A DNA stretch of 5,875 nucleotides, from the NCBI GenBank assembly GCA_007571275.1, contig RKRS01000147.1:1-5875 (forward strand), written 5' to 3'. Numbering within the stretch: the stretch's first letter is position 1; every line of letters begins with the position of its first letter. Source of the DNA: Dehalococcoidia bacterium (GTDB lineage: Bacteria; Chloroflexota; Dehalococcoidia; Bin125). The position numbers and the translations under genes were made by a program. Under the pieces are notes generated by a model. The model saw only the letters and a list, made by a program, of their open reading frames with translations. It did not search any database and had not been told where the DNA came from. Of the stretch, positions 1-5,875 are shown in pieces.

Positions 1-25
1 CCAGAGGGAGAGCGCTGTGAATCAC

Positions 26-1183
26 TTAGGCGGTGGCCATGAGCGGGTCGACGAAGCTGAGCTTCTCGAACTGTCCGTCGACGATTGGCACCGCATCGAG
101 CTGCAGCCAGTCTTCGAGGATGGTCGAGTAGACCCCGCGGAAATCGTGGTTGGGGACGAGGTCGCCCTGCTCGAGGTCCTTGGGGTTGATGCTCGGGAAC
201 TCACCGTGCATCCCGCCTCTGACCGATGGGCCGATCACGAAGCAGCCGCCGCCTGCGCCGTGATCGGAGCCGGAGCCGTTGTCTCGCACTCGGCGGCCAA
301 ACTCGGTGAACAGGAACATGACCACGTTGTCTTCGCGATCGTGAGCGCGCAGATCGTCCCAGAAGTCAGAGATGGCCCGAGAGAGATCAGTCCACAGCTT
401 CTCGAAGACCGGCTTCTGGTTGGCGTGGGTGTCGAAGCCGATCAGCTGCGTATAGAAGACGCGCGTGCCCAGATCGGCGCAGTGAATCGTGGCGATATCG
501 CGCAGGTTGCGCGATATCTGCTCGGTGCCGTACTCGACGGTCGACTCGTAGCGCCCCAGTCCTTCCTTGAGGATGTCCGCGCCCTTGAGCGCATCGAGTC
601 CGGTGCGTCCCAGATATTCCTTGACGTTGCCAGTGCCGATCGCCCGACCATACATGTTGACGAAGCGTTCCAGCATCTTCTCGCGCTGCTTCTGCTGCTC
701 GATACCAGTCAACAGACCGTAGGTCGAGAGATCGGCGACAGAGGCGACGGTTACGCCGGGTACGACCAGCGCGCGCGGCAATCCCTGGCCGATGTGGACG
801 CCCGTGACCGGATTTTCGCCGCCTGGATCAAGGTCACGAATTGCGCGTCCGACCCAACCTTCGGTGCCGACCTTGTTCGGCTCACAGGTGTGCCAGATAT
901 CCATGGAGCGGAAGTGCGAGCGCGGCGAGTTGGGGTATCCGACGCCGTGGATCAGGGCCATATCGCCCTGGTCGTACAACTCCTTGAGCGGAGCCATTGT
1001 CGGGTGCAGACCGAACTCATCGTCGATCTTCAGCACCTGGTCCTCGCCGATGCAGAGGTCGCCGTTGCGGGCGTCGCGGTAGTGGCCGTCGGCGTAGGGG
1101 ACGACGCTGTTCATGTAGTCGTTGCCGCCGGTCAGTTGGATGATGACAACGACGGGGTCTTTCGTGCGTGTCGCGCTCGTCAT
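26..1183 (-). CDS. DUF1501 family protein
   Basis: The 385-residue product belongs to the DUF1501 family (PF07394), whose biochemical role is unknown; the family is thought to share the alkaline phosphatase/sulfatase-like fold. Family motifs seen in order: a beta strand running into QLTGGNDYMNSVVPY (residues 16-30), FGLHPTMAPL (57-66), PRSHFRSMDIW (87-97), GWVGRAI (109-115), GFDTHANQ (249-256), the signature FTEFGRRVRDNGSGSDHG (292-309), and DFRGVYSTILEDWL (347-360). The conserved Asp, His and Asn of these motifs are present, so the domain looks intact. The ATG at 1183 is the only plausible start: no in-frame ATG, GTG or TTG occurs in the 61 bp back to the upstream stop, and only a weak GAGAG lies ahead of it. 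Most relatives begin with a Tat signal; here the domain starts about 10 residues in, with none. The gene lies 61 bp downstream of the DUF1800 gene on the same strand, probably in one operon. Family call firm, function unknown. Confidence 0.93.
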   Translation of the reverse strand: MTSATRTKDPVVVIIQLTGGNDYMNSVVPYADGHYRDARNGDLCIGEDQVLKIDDEFGLHPTMAPLKELYDQGDMALIHGVGYPNSPRSHFRSMDIWHTCEPNKVGTEGWVGRAIRDLDPGGENPVTGVHIGQGLPRALVVPGVTVASVADLSTYGLLTGIEQQKQREKMLERFVNMYGRAIGTGNVKEYLGRTGLDALKGADILKEGLGRYESTVEYGTEQISRNLRDIATIHCADLGTRVFYTQLIGFDTHANQKPVFEKLWTDLSRAISDFWDDLRAHDREDNVVMFLFTEFGRRVRDNGSGSDHGAGGGCFVIGPSVRGGMHGEFPSINPKDLEQGDLVPNHDFRGVYSTILEDWLQLDAVPIVDGQFEKLSFVDPLMATA

Positions 1184-1244
1184 GGGTGCGGTCTCTCTGT
1201 GCTGCTGACTGAATTGCCTGTCGTGACTGGTTCTGTTGAATGAC

Positions 1245-2660
1245 TTAGCCGAACTGGTACTCCGTCGTCGCCGCGATCAGCGCCAGCATGTCACCCACCC
1301 GTTGACTGGAGCGGGCGTAGTTGTTGTCGCCTGACCAGGACAGATCGCCTTCTTCCGCAGCATGCTCGATCAGCTCAAGCCGCGTGTCACGGGTCACATC
1401 GAGCGGGCCGATCAGGTCGAGGCAATGGTCGACCAACTCAGACGGAGCCATCTGCGTCCCGTTGGCGGCTGCGACGCGCTGGACGATGTTCTGCACGCCG
1501 GGCAGTTCGAGGTTGCTGACCCGATCGGCGACGAAGTTGATCCGCTGCACGACTGCGCCGCTGTTGATCCAGTCGCGACCGGTCTGCCAACCCTCGACAC
1601 TGGGCGGATTGTGCAGGCTCTGACCCATGTGGGCCGACTTTTGGCCGATGGGGACGAGCTCGCGTTGCGGTCCCTGCAGATCACCGGTCATGCGCAACGT
1701 GCTGACGACCGTCTCCACTGGGCTCTTGACCTTCTGGAACATCGCCTCCTTGAAGAAGTCTGAGTTGAACAATGCGCGCAGGACCGGCTTGATCTCGAAT
1801 CCAGAGTCCTTGAACACGCCAGCGAGGTACTCAATCGCTTCCGGGTCGCGCGGCGGCTCGATGTTCCAGGCTGGGACCTGGGCCTCATCGGCGACGAAGA
1901 AGTTGTACAGGTGCCGCACGATAAAGCGCGGGCAGGCGGGCTGATCCAGGATGATGTCGATAATGTCGAAACCGTCGAAATGACCCTTGTGGCCGAGGAA
2001 CTCCTTCTCGCCGTAGTCGTGCTCCTCGGGGCGGAACTCATACTGGAAGAAGAAGCGGTGGTTGGGCACGCGCGGAATCTTCGGGCCGAGCGTCCAGCCG
2101 GTGAAGGCGCGGGCGCACTCGAAGACGTCCTTCTCGGTGTAGTGGCCAACACCCAATGAGAACAGCTCGAGCAGCTCGCGGCCCCAGTTCTCATTCGGCG
2201 AGCGCTTGTGGTTCTCGTGGTTGTCGAGCCAATAAATCATCGCCGGATTTTGGGCCAGCATGATCAGCAGATCACGGTAGTTGCCGGTGCCGTGATCGCG
2301 GAACATATCGACCTGGGCGATCAGGTGGTTGTCGTTGTCGACTTTGGAGTTGCCGGTCGCGAACACGTGGTGCCAGAAGAGCGCCATCTTCTCTTCCAGC
2401 GGCCGCTGTGTGTTGACCATGTGGTAGAGCCAGTTGGCGGCGCCGGGGTCAGTGGCCGGTCCGCCAGTCTCCAACGACGGCATGTAGCGGAAGAGCTGGT
2501 GTAGATCGGCGCGCGGGATGTGCGCCGGCGGATCGACCAGCTGCTCGACCGTTTCCTCGTAGCCCTGCTCGACGAGCCGCTCCAGCTCGTCGCGGCTGGC
2601 GCCGAATCCGGCTCGGCGCATCAGATGGGCCATCAGGGCGATTGCTTGCGTGTCCGACAT
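1245..2660 (-). CDS. DUF1800 family protein
   Basis: The 471-residue product belongs to the DUF1800 family (PF08811), of unknown function and commonly encoded next to DUF1501 genes, as here. Motifs seen: HLMRRAGFGAS at 12-22; EEKMALFWHHVFATGNSKV at 89-107; NPAMIYWLDN at 138-147; PNENWGRELLELFSLG at 155-170, continuing to AFTGWT at 185-190; HKGHFDGFDIIDIIL at 224-238; CPRFIVRHLYNFFV at 243-256; KSPVETVVSTLR at 312-323; HNPPSVEGWQTGRDWINS at 350-367; and TEYQFG at the C-terminus. The length is normal for the family. I chose the ATG at 2658-2660 because GAGGA sits 5 nt upstream and the family domain begins almost at once. A GTG 36 bp further upstream would only add 12 unconserved residues. There is no signal peptide or transmembrane segment. 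The gene is first in a probable two-gene operon with the DUF1501 gene. Family call firm, function unknown. Confidence 0.93.
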   Translation of the reverse strand: MSDTQAIALMAHLMRRAGFGASRDELERLVEQGYEETVEQLVDPPAHIPRADLHQLFRYMPSLETGGPATDPGAANWLYHMVNTQRPLEEKMALFWHHVFATGNSKVDNDNHLIAQVDMFRDHGTGNYRDLLIMLAQNPAMIYWLDNHENHKRSPNENWGRELLELFSLGVGHYTEKDVFECARAFTGWTLGPKIPRVPNHRFFFQYEFRPEEHDYGEKEFLGHKGHFDGFDIIDIILDQPACPRFIVRHLYNFFVADEAQVPAWNIEPPRDPEAIEYLAGVFKDSGFEIKPVLRALFNSDFFKEAMFQKVKSPVETVVSTLRMTGDLQGPQRELVPIGQKSAHMGQSLHNPPSVEGWQTGRDWINSGAVVQRINFVADRVSNLELPGVQNIVQRVAAANGTQMAPSELVDHCLDLIGPLDVTRDTRLELIEHAAEEGDLSWSGDNNYARSSQRVGDMLALIAATTEYQFG

Positions 2661-2811
2661 TCGATTCCTCAAATTCCATACCAAGGACAGCTCCACTCCC
2701 AGCGTGGTACTGCGTAATACAAGCTACACGTTTTGGCAAGCGGTCGTTGCGCGGATCAGGATGCCAGGTCTTCGCCTCTTGAGTCGAACGAGTGTTTGAT
2801 GATTGTGCAGC
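2661..2811 (-). other. Intergenic region upstream of the DUF1800 gene
   Basis: These 151 bp separate the aldolase stop codon from the DUF1800 start, both on the minus strand. No ORF with family features, no tRNA and no strong hairpin followed by a T-run is visible, so I cannot place a terminator for the aldolase gene. The middle is the most AT-rich part. On the minus strand TTGCCA (2734-2739) and TATTAC (2714-2719) resemble -35 and -10 boxes, but their 14-nt spacing is too short for a standard sigma-70 promoter, so I do not call one. The gap size still suggests that the DUF1800-DUF1501 pair has its own promoter here. Confidence 0.4.
2666..2670 (-). promoter_or_regulatory. Ribosome binding site of the DUF1800 gene
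   Basis: The minus strand reads GAGGA, then 5 nt, then ATG (2658-2660). This strong Shine-Dalgarno match decides the start in favour of MSDTQ over the upstream GTG at 2696. Confidence 0.7.
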
Positions 2812-3666
2812 TCATCGACCACCCAGCTCCCGCCCGCGAATCAGCGCCGCCGACTCTCGCACCGCGCCGGGCATGAGGAACGAGAAGCCCTCATTGATTC
2901 GCTGCTCCACATTCGCCATGTCGACCTGTGGCGATCCGTACGGGACACCGCGTTCCTGGCACACCTCACGAGCCTGTCTGACCGCCTCGTCGACCTGCGG
3001 GCCCGATGCTCCCTTGAGACCCATCGAGACAGAGAGATCGCTTTCGCTGATCAGGATCAGGCCCGGCTGCGGCACGGCGTCGAGAATCGCCGGAAGATTA
3101 TTGACGCCTTCGATGGTCTCGCACTGCAGGCAGGGCAGAATCTCTCCATTCGGATCGAGCGGCCAGACGTCGGCTCGGTCGAAGTAGTCCGGCTGGTTCA
3201 GACCCCAGTAGCGCAGCGCATTGCCCGGCGCATGTCCCCGACGTCCAACTGGTTCCTGGTCAACGGCGTCGGCTGCCTGAATGTAGCGAGCCGCCTGTAG
3301 CGCCGCGACCGCGTCCTCTGGCGTATTGATCATCGGGAACACGATTCCGTAGACACCAATGTCCAAGACTTGCTTGACGATCCACTGGCTCTGCTCTCGC
3401 CCGTTCACCGGAATCCGCACCATGGGCGTCACCTTCGGCGCCAGCGACCCGGACTCAAGGATTTGCCGACGGTCAAGCATGAACTGTAGGGAGAGTCGCA
3501 GGTCGCTGAGATTGAAGGCGTTGTGTTCCAGCTCGTAGACGACGAAGTCATAGCTCGACGAGGCGATCCAGGTTGCGTCGGGAATCGATCCGGCGGGCAG
3601 GAACGGTCCGAAGGCAGGCTGTCCTGCTTCGATCAACGCAATCACGTTGTTCAGTCGCTCAGTCAT
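2812..3666 (-). CDS. HpcH/HpaI aldolase/citrate lyase family protein
   Basis: The 284-residue cytoplasmic protein belongs to the HpcH/HpaI family (PF03328): TIM-barrel, divalent-metal-dependent class II aldolases that reversibly cleave 2-oxo-hydroxy acids to pyruvate (or a related oxo acid) plus an aldehyde. Family residues seen: YELEHNAF at 44-51 with the likely catalytic His48; MVRIP at 82-86 with the substrate-binding Arg84; GIVFPMINTPEDA at 107-119; CLQCETIEGVNN at 179-190 with metal ligand Glu183; and SESDLSVSMGL at 207-217 with metal ligand Asp210. The catalytic set is complete, so the enzyme is probably active. Compared with E. coli HpaI it has extra sequence between about residues 128 and 178. 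The start at 3666 is set by GGAGAA 6 nt upstream; an in-frame extension to 3768 shows no family sequence. It diverges from the crotonase/CoA-transferase pair. CitE-like CoA-ester lyase activity is a less likely alternative. The substrate is unknown. Confidence 0.9.
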   Translation of the reverse strand: MTERLNNVIALIEAGQPAFGPFLPAGSIPDATWIASSSYDFVVYELEHNAFNLSDLRLSLQFMLDRRQILESGSLAPKVTPMVRIPVNGREQSQWIVKQVLDIGVYGIVFPMINTPEDAVAALQAARYIQAADAVDQEPVGRRGHAPGNALRYWGLNQPDYFDRADVWPLDPNGEILPCLQCETIEGVNNLPAILDAVPQPGLILISESDLSVSMGLKGASGPQVDEAVRQAREVCQERGVPYGSPQVDMANVEQRINEGFSFLMPGAVRESAALIRGRELGGR

Positions 3667-3672
3667 GGCATC

Positions 3673-3678
3673 TTCTCC
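3673..3678 (-). promoter_or_regulatory. Ribosome binding site of the aldolase gene
   Basis: The minus strand reads GGAGAA, 6 nt, ATG (3664-3666). It supports MTERL as the true start rather than the 34-codon upstream extension, which would run through the divergent promoter gap. Confidence 0.7.
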
Positions 3679-3734
3679 AGGTGTGAGATGTGGTGGAATC
3701 GTTAGCGTGAAGCTACCAGCGAGTATCAACGGCC

Positions 3735-3764
3735 TGCGCCAGCGTGATCTAGTCTGTGCGCCAG
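3735..3764 (+). repeat. Pair of 8-bp direct repeats (TGCGCCAG), possible operator
   Basis: TGCGCCAG occurs at 3735-3742 and again at 3757-3764, start to start 22 bp, about two helical turns. The second copy ends 3 bp before the crotonase ribosome binding site. The phase and position would suit a regulator binding on one DNA face, but in a GC-rich gap two 8-mers can coincide by chance. Function is unproven. Confidence 0.3.
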
Positions 3765-3767
3765 GCA

Positions 3768-3773
3768 CAGGAG
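3768..3773 (+). promoter_or_regulatory. Ribosome binding site of the crotonase gene
   Basis: CAGGAG lies 6 nt before the ATG at 3780. It fixes the start there and rules against the in-frame GTG at 3756, which would place this Shine-Dalgarno sequence inside the coding region. Confidence 0.75.
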
Positions 3774-3779
3774 CAAACG

Positions 3780-4544
3780 ATGGACAACGAACTGATCGTC
3801 GAGGACGGGCCGATCACGCGGCTCACAATCAATCGTCCCGAGCGGCACAATGCGATCAACACTGAGGTCGGCGATGCGATCGTCGACGTGGTCAATCGGG
3901 TCGGGCGCGATCCTGCCGTGCACGTCCTGATCCTTGCCGGAGCCGGACGCTCATTCTGCTCGGGCGACGATGTCAGTGAGGGCAGCGAGGGCAGCATTCC
4001 CGACTACCCATGGAAGAATCCCTATCATGCGCCGTTTGTCGCTCCATTCAACCTGGAGCGACATCCATACTTCCGCCTCCAGTCGCTCCTGCGACGGATT
4101 CCCCAGATGGTGATTGCCCAAGTGCAGGGCTACTGCATGGGGTCGGGATTCGACTTAATGCTGGCCTGCGATTACGCCCTCGCCGATCCTGAGGCAAAGC
4201 TGCGGATGGTGATCCAGGCGACCGCCTTTCTGCCCAAGTACGTCGGCCTGAAGCATGCCACACGACTGATCCTGGACGATCAATTCATCTCCGCCGAAGA
4301 AGCGGCAGCGCTGGGCCTGATTACCAAAGTGGCTGCGCCCGGCCAACTGCGAGCGGAAGTTGACGAACTCGCGGCTCGCCTTTCGACAATTGGGCAAACC
4401 CGACATGGCTACTTTGGCACGGTCAAGGAAGCGCTGAATCGGTCGCTGTGGCCGCAGCTCGACGATGACCTGCGCATGCAACTGATTGGCCATCGCATGA
4501 GCGACCTCTATCGCCTGCACCCGTACGAGCTTGGTGGGGATTGA
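3780..4544 (+). CDS. Enoyl-CoA hydratase/isomerase (crotonase) superfamily protein, atypical active site
   Basis: The 254-residue cytoplasmic protein is of crotonase fold (PF00378), acting on an acyl-CoA thioester. Seen: an N-terminal strand into TINRPERHNAIN (16-27); the first oxyanion-hole segment AGRSFCSGDDV (55-65); VIAQVQGYCMGSGFDLMLACDYALAD (111-136), holding the second oxyanion glycines; and FISAEEAAALGLITKV (169-184). By alignment from memory to rat mitochondrial hydratase, Glu144 corresponds to Asp125 and Glu164 falls in a rewritten segment near Ile145. The usual GxxPGAGGTQRL loop is missing and about nine residues shorter. Residues 66-100 form a long Pro/Tyr/Phe-rich loop that may shape the acyl pocket. 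Simple syn-hydration is therefore doubtful; isomerase, decarboxylase, hydrolase or another crotonase reaction is possible. The start is set by CAGGAG 6 nt upstream. The stop overlaps the next start in TGATG, implying translational coupling with the CoA-transferase. Confidence 0.9.
   Translation: MDNELIVEDGPITRLTINRPERHNAINTEVGDAIVDVVNRVGRDPAVHVLILAGAGRSFCSGDDVSEGSEGSIPDYPWKNPYHAPFVAPFNLERHPYFRLQSLLRRIPQMVIAQVQGYCMGSGFDLMLACDYALADPEAKLRMVIQATAFLPKYVGLKHATRLILDDQFISAEEAAALGLITKVAAPGQLRAEVDELAARLSTIGQTRHGYFGTVKEALNRSLWPQLDDDLRMQLIGHRMSDLYRLHPYELGGD
4533..4540 (+). promoter_or_regulatory. Ribosome binding site of the CoA-transferase gene, inside the crotonase 3' end
   Basis: GGTGGGGA encodes the last Gly-Gly-Asp of the crotonase and lies 3 nt before the ATG at 4544-4546; its GGTGG core is 6 nt away. 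With the TGATG stop/start overlap this points to coupled translation of the two proteins. Confidence 0.5.
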
Positions 4545-5875
4545 TGTCTACGTCCAACCTCCCCCTGTCGGGCTCCGTTGTCGTCGACCTGAGCGACGAG
4601 TGCCTCTGTCTGGGCGCGCGCTGGCTCTCCGATTTCGGCGCAGACGTGATCCGCGTCGAAGCGGCGTCGGGCGACGCGCTGCGACTGGGCGGACCGCACC
4701 TCACGGGTCGATCGGATCTCGAAAGCGGACTGCGTCATCTGCTCTACAACGCAGGCAAACGCAGCCTGGCCTTGAACTTCGAGGCTCCCGACGCTTGGGA
4801 CCTGATCGATCGACTGCTCGAAGCTGCTGACATCGTCCTGGCGCCGTTGGACAAGTCGGCGCAGGCACGGCGTTTCCTTCAGCCTGAACGCCTGCAACGG
4901 GTGCATCCACAGTTGGGCATGATCGACGTCGTCACACGTCGCGGCGGCGAGCGCCTACCCGCATCCGATATCGTCGGCGTCGCTGCAGGCGGATTAATGC
5001 AAGGGCTGGGCTTTCCCGAAGTCGCGCCCGATTATCCGGCTGGCAGGCTGGCGTACAAACAGGCGAGCCAGGTTGCCGCGGCCACGGCATCGGCGATGCT
5101 TTACGACCGTCGCAACGGCGAGCGCAGAGCCAGTCACGCCTGTATCTCACTACAAGAGGCGATCCTGTCCACCACGATTCACTTCGCCAACGAAAACATG
5201 TGGCGACAGCTGGGGGAGAAGGCCTTTCGTCCCGGCGGCGACCTGCCCACCCTGGCACAGGCTGGCGACGGTGGTTGGGTGACATTCGGGATTACTCCCA
5301 ATACCCACGCGCGCTACGAGGCGTTCGCGCAATGGCTGTACGAGCGATCTGGCTATGACGGACTGATCGGCTCGGAGTATCCCGGCGACATCTGGGCGCC
5401 AGCGTGGGGCAGCGAGTCGCATCAGGCGTTCGAGCGCGCCTGCGCGTCGATGTCGCGAGAAGCGCTGTGCGCCGAGGGTCAGTCGCTCGGATTCCTGGTC
5501 GTGCCGGTCAACTCGGTGCGCGACATCGTGGACGATCCGCACTTGCACGCGCGAGGCGCATTTACTTCAGTCGACCACCCGCAGTTCGGATGTCGAATCG
5601 ATCTGCCACGATTGCCCGTGCATTCCAGCGGATACCAACCGGTCGGTCACCCGGCGCCAATGCTCGGCGCTGACTCGGCCGACGCGCTGGTCCAACTGGC
5701 GGGAGTCGAACGGGACGAGTACGAGCGGCTCAGATCGAGCGGCGTGGTGTCCGGCCCCGCGGCGACTGATTCCAGGCGCGGCGGAGCGCGCCAGGTGATC
5801 GCTCAGCGGAGCGACACTGGTCCCGTGACACGCGACCAGCTCCCACTCGCGGGCATCCGCGTGATTGACTTCTGC
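4544..5875 (+). CDS. Tandem class III (CaiB/BaiF) CoA-transferase, 3' end outside window
   Basis: The frame stays open from ATG 4544 for 444 codons to the window edge, with no stop. It is a family III CoA-transferase (PF02515), which moves CoA between acyl groups through acyl-Asp intermediates in the cytoplasm. The first domain is complete: LPLSGSVVVDLS at 6-17; GARWLSDFGADVIRVEA at 24-40; YNAGKRSLALNF at 68-79; DIVGVAAGGLMQGLG at 142-156; MLYDRRNGERRASHACISL at 185-203; GDGGWVTFGITPN at 241-253; DPHLHARGAF at 331-340; and PMLGADS at 372-378. Residues 400-432 form a polar linker, after which LPLAGIRVIDFC (433-444) opens a second such domain. At the expected nucleophile position of domain 1, Ala170 replaces Asp, so catalysis probably depends on domain 2. 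It is translationally coupled to the crotonase gene. Substrate and CoA donor are unknown. A single-domain gene with an odd tail is unlikely, given the motif repeat. Confidence 0.92.
   Translation, partial: MSTSNLPLSGSVVVDLSDECLCLGARWLSDFGADVIRVEAASGDALRLGGPHLTGRSDLESGLRHLLYNAGKRSLALNFEAPDAWDLIDRLLEAADIVLAPLDKSAQARRFLQPERLQRVHPQLGMIDVVTRRGGERLPASDIVGVAAGGLMQGLGFPEVAPDYPAGRLAYKQASQVAAATASAMLYDRRNGERRASHACISLQEAILSTTIHFANENMWRQLGEKAFRPGGDLPTLAQAGDGGWVTFGITPNTHARYEAFAQWLYERSGYDGLIGSEYPGDIWAPAWGSESHQAFERACASMSREALCAEGQSLGFLVVPVNSVRDIVDDPHLHARGAFTSVDHPQFGCRIDLPRLPVHSSGYQPVGHPAPMLGADSADALVQLAGVERDEYERLRSSGVVSGPAATDSRRGGARQVIAQRSDTGPVTRDQLPLAGIRVIDFC
5840..5875 (+). other. Start of second CaiB/BaiF domain, cut by window edge
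   Basis: The last 12 codons encode LPLAGIRVIDFC. It matches the domain-1 opening LPLSGSVVVDLS with the same LPLxGxxVxD spacing, and matches the classical N-terminus of family III CoA-transferases (PLaGirVlDl). It continues the same open frame, so this is an in-frame fusion rather than a new gene; no start codon with a ribosome binding site precedes it. Confidence 0.75.

Larger units (their letters stand above)
3667..3779. promoter_or_regulatory. Divergent promoter region between aldolase and crotonase genes
   Basis: These 113 bp lie between two divergent start codons and must hold the promoters or start sites of both transcripts. No consensus sigma-70 promoter is obvious. The best minus-strand guess is TTGATA (3724-3729 complement) with GCTAAC (3701-3706 complement) 17 bp away; only the -35 box is convincing. 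Short direct repeats lie on the crotonase side. The back-to-back arrangement implies possible co-regulation of the two arms, which is inference. Confidence 0.4.

Noticed and set aside
17..1243. A 408-codon open frame on the plus strand covering the whole DUF1501 gene.
   Set aside because: It is in exact codon register with the minus-strand gene, a known artefact of RNY-type codon bias in GC-rich genes. The translation has no domain-like pattern, whereas the minus frame carries clear DUF1501 motifs.
1688..2194. A 168-codon minus-strand open frame inside the DUF1800 gene.
   Set aside because: It is Ser/Arg-rich low-complexity translation in an offset frame, fully inside a gene with strong family motifs.
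2711..2720. Imperfect palindrome around GTACTGCGTAATAC (2707-2720).
   Set aside because: Only 10 of 14 positions are symmetric, which is too weak to support a regulator site.
2714..2739. TTGCCA and TATTAC boxes on the minus strand as a promoter for the DUF1800 gene.
   Set aside because: The spacing is only 14 nt against the usual 16-18, and the -10 match is moderate, so I do not list it as a promoter.
2803..3300. Plus-strand open frames of 131 and 165 codons opposite the aldolase gene.
   Set aside because: Both are antisense to a convincing HpcH/HpaI gene, and their translations resemble no protein family I know.
3702..3714. A small inverted repeat, TAGC-GTGAA-GCTA, in the divergent gap.
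   Set aside because: A 4-bp stem is expected by chance; there is no T-run and no sign of an operator beyond that.
4508..4906. Minus-strand and alternative plus-strand open frames over the CoA-transferase gene.
   Set aside because: They conflict with a 444-codon open frame holding ordered CaiB/BaiF motifs; none shows a family motif or a ribosome binding site.

Overview
The window is a GC-rich (about 60% by eye), gene-dense bacterial segment with five protein-coding genes and no RNA genes, insertion sequences, CRISPR arrays or phage genes that I can see. The composition, the short intergenic gaps, the Shine-Dalgarno-led starts and the gene families fit a free-living, chemoheterotrophic bacterium from a GC-rich phylum. 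Chloroflexota is my best guess, from the combination of DUF1501/DUF1800 genes with CaiB/BaiF and HpcH/HpaI genes. That guess is inference; Actinomycetota or a proteobacterium is not excluded.

Left block (26-2660, minus strand): a DUF1800 gene followed 61 bp later by a DUF1501 gene. This is a widespread gene pair of unknown function, probably co-transcribed. Both proteins carry the family motifs, but neither starts with a visible Tat or Sec signal peptide.

Right block (2812-5875): a divergent set of CoA and carbon-carbon bond genes. On the minus strand is an HpcH/HpaI-type aldolase (2812-3666). Across a 113-bp divergent gap, on the plus strand, a crotonase-superfamily gene (3780-4544) overlaps by one base (TGATG) the start of a class III (CaiB/BaiF) CoA-transferase gene, which runs off the right edge. 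The gap holds a pair of 8-bp direct repeats 22 bp apart that could be operator sites.

Reading the last gene to the window end shows a complete CaiB/BaiF domain of about 400 residues, a polar linker, and then a second LPLxG-type CaiB/BaiF domain start in the last 12 codons. It is therefore a tandem CoA-transferase, not a single-domain one, and its first domain has Ala where the catalytic Asp is expected. The crotonase also lacks both catalytic Glu residues of true enoyl-CoA hydratases and has a shortened active-site loop. A plausible but unproven reading is a small catabolic module: CoA activation of an organic acid, an unusual crotonase step on the thioester, and retro-aldol cleavage of a downstream 2-oxo acid. 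The substrate cannot be told from the sequence.
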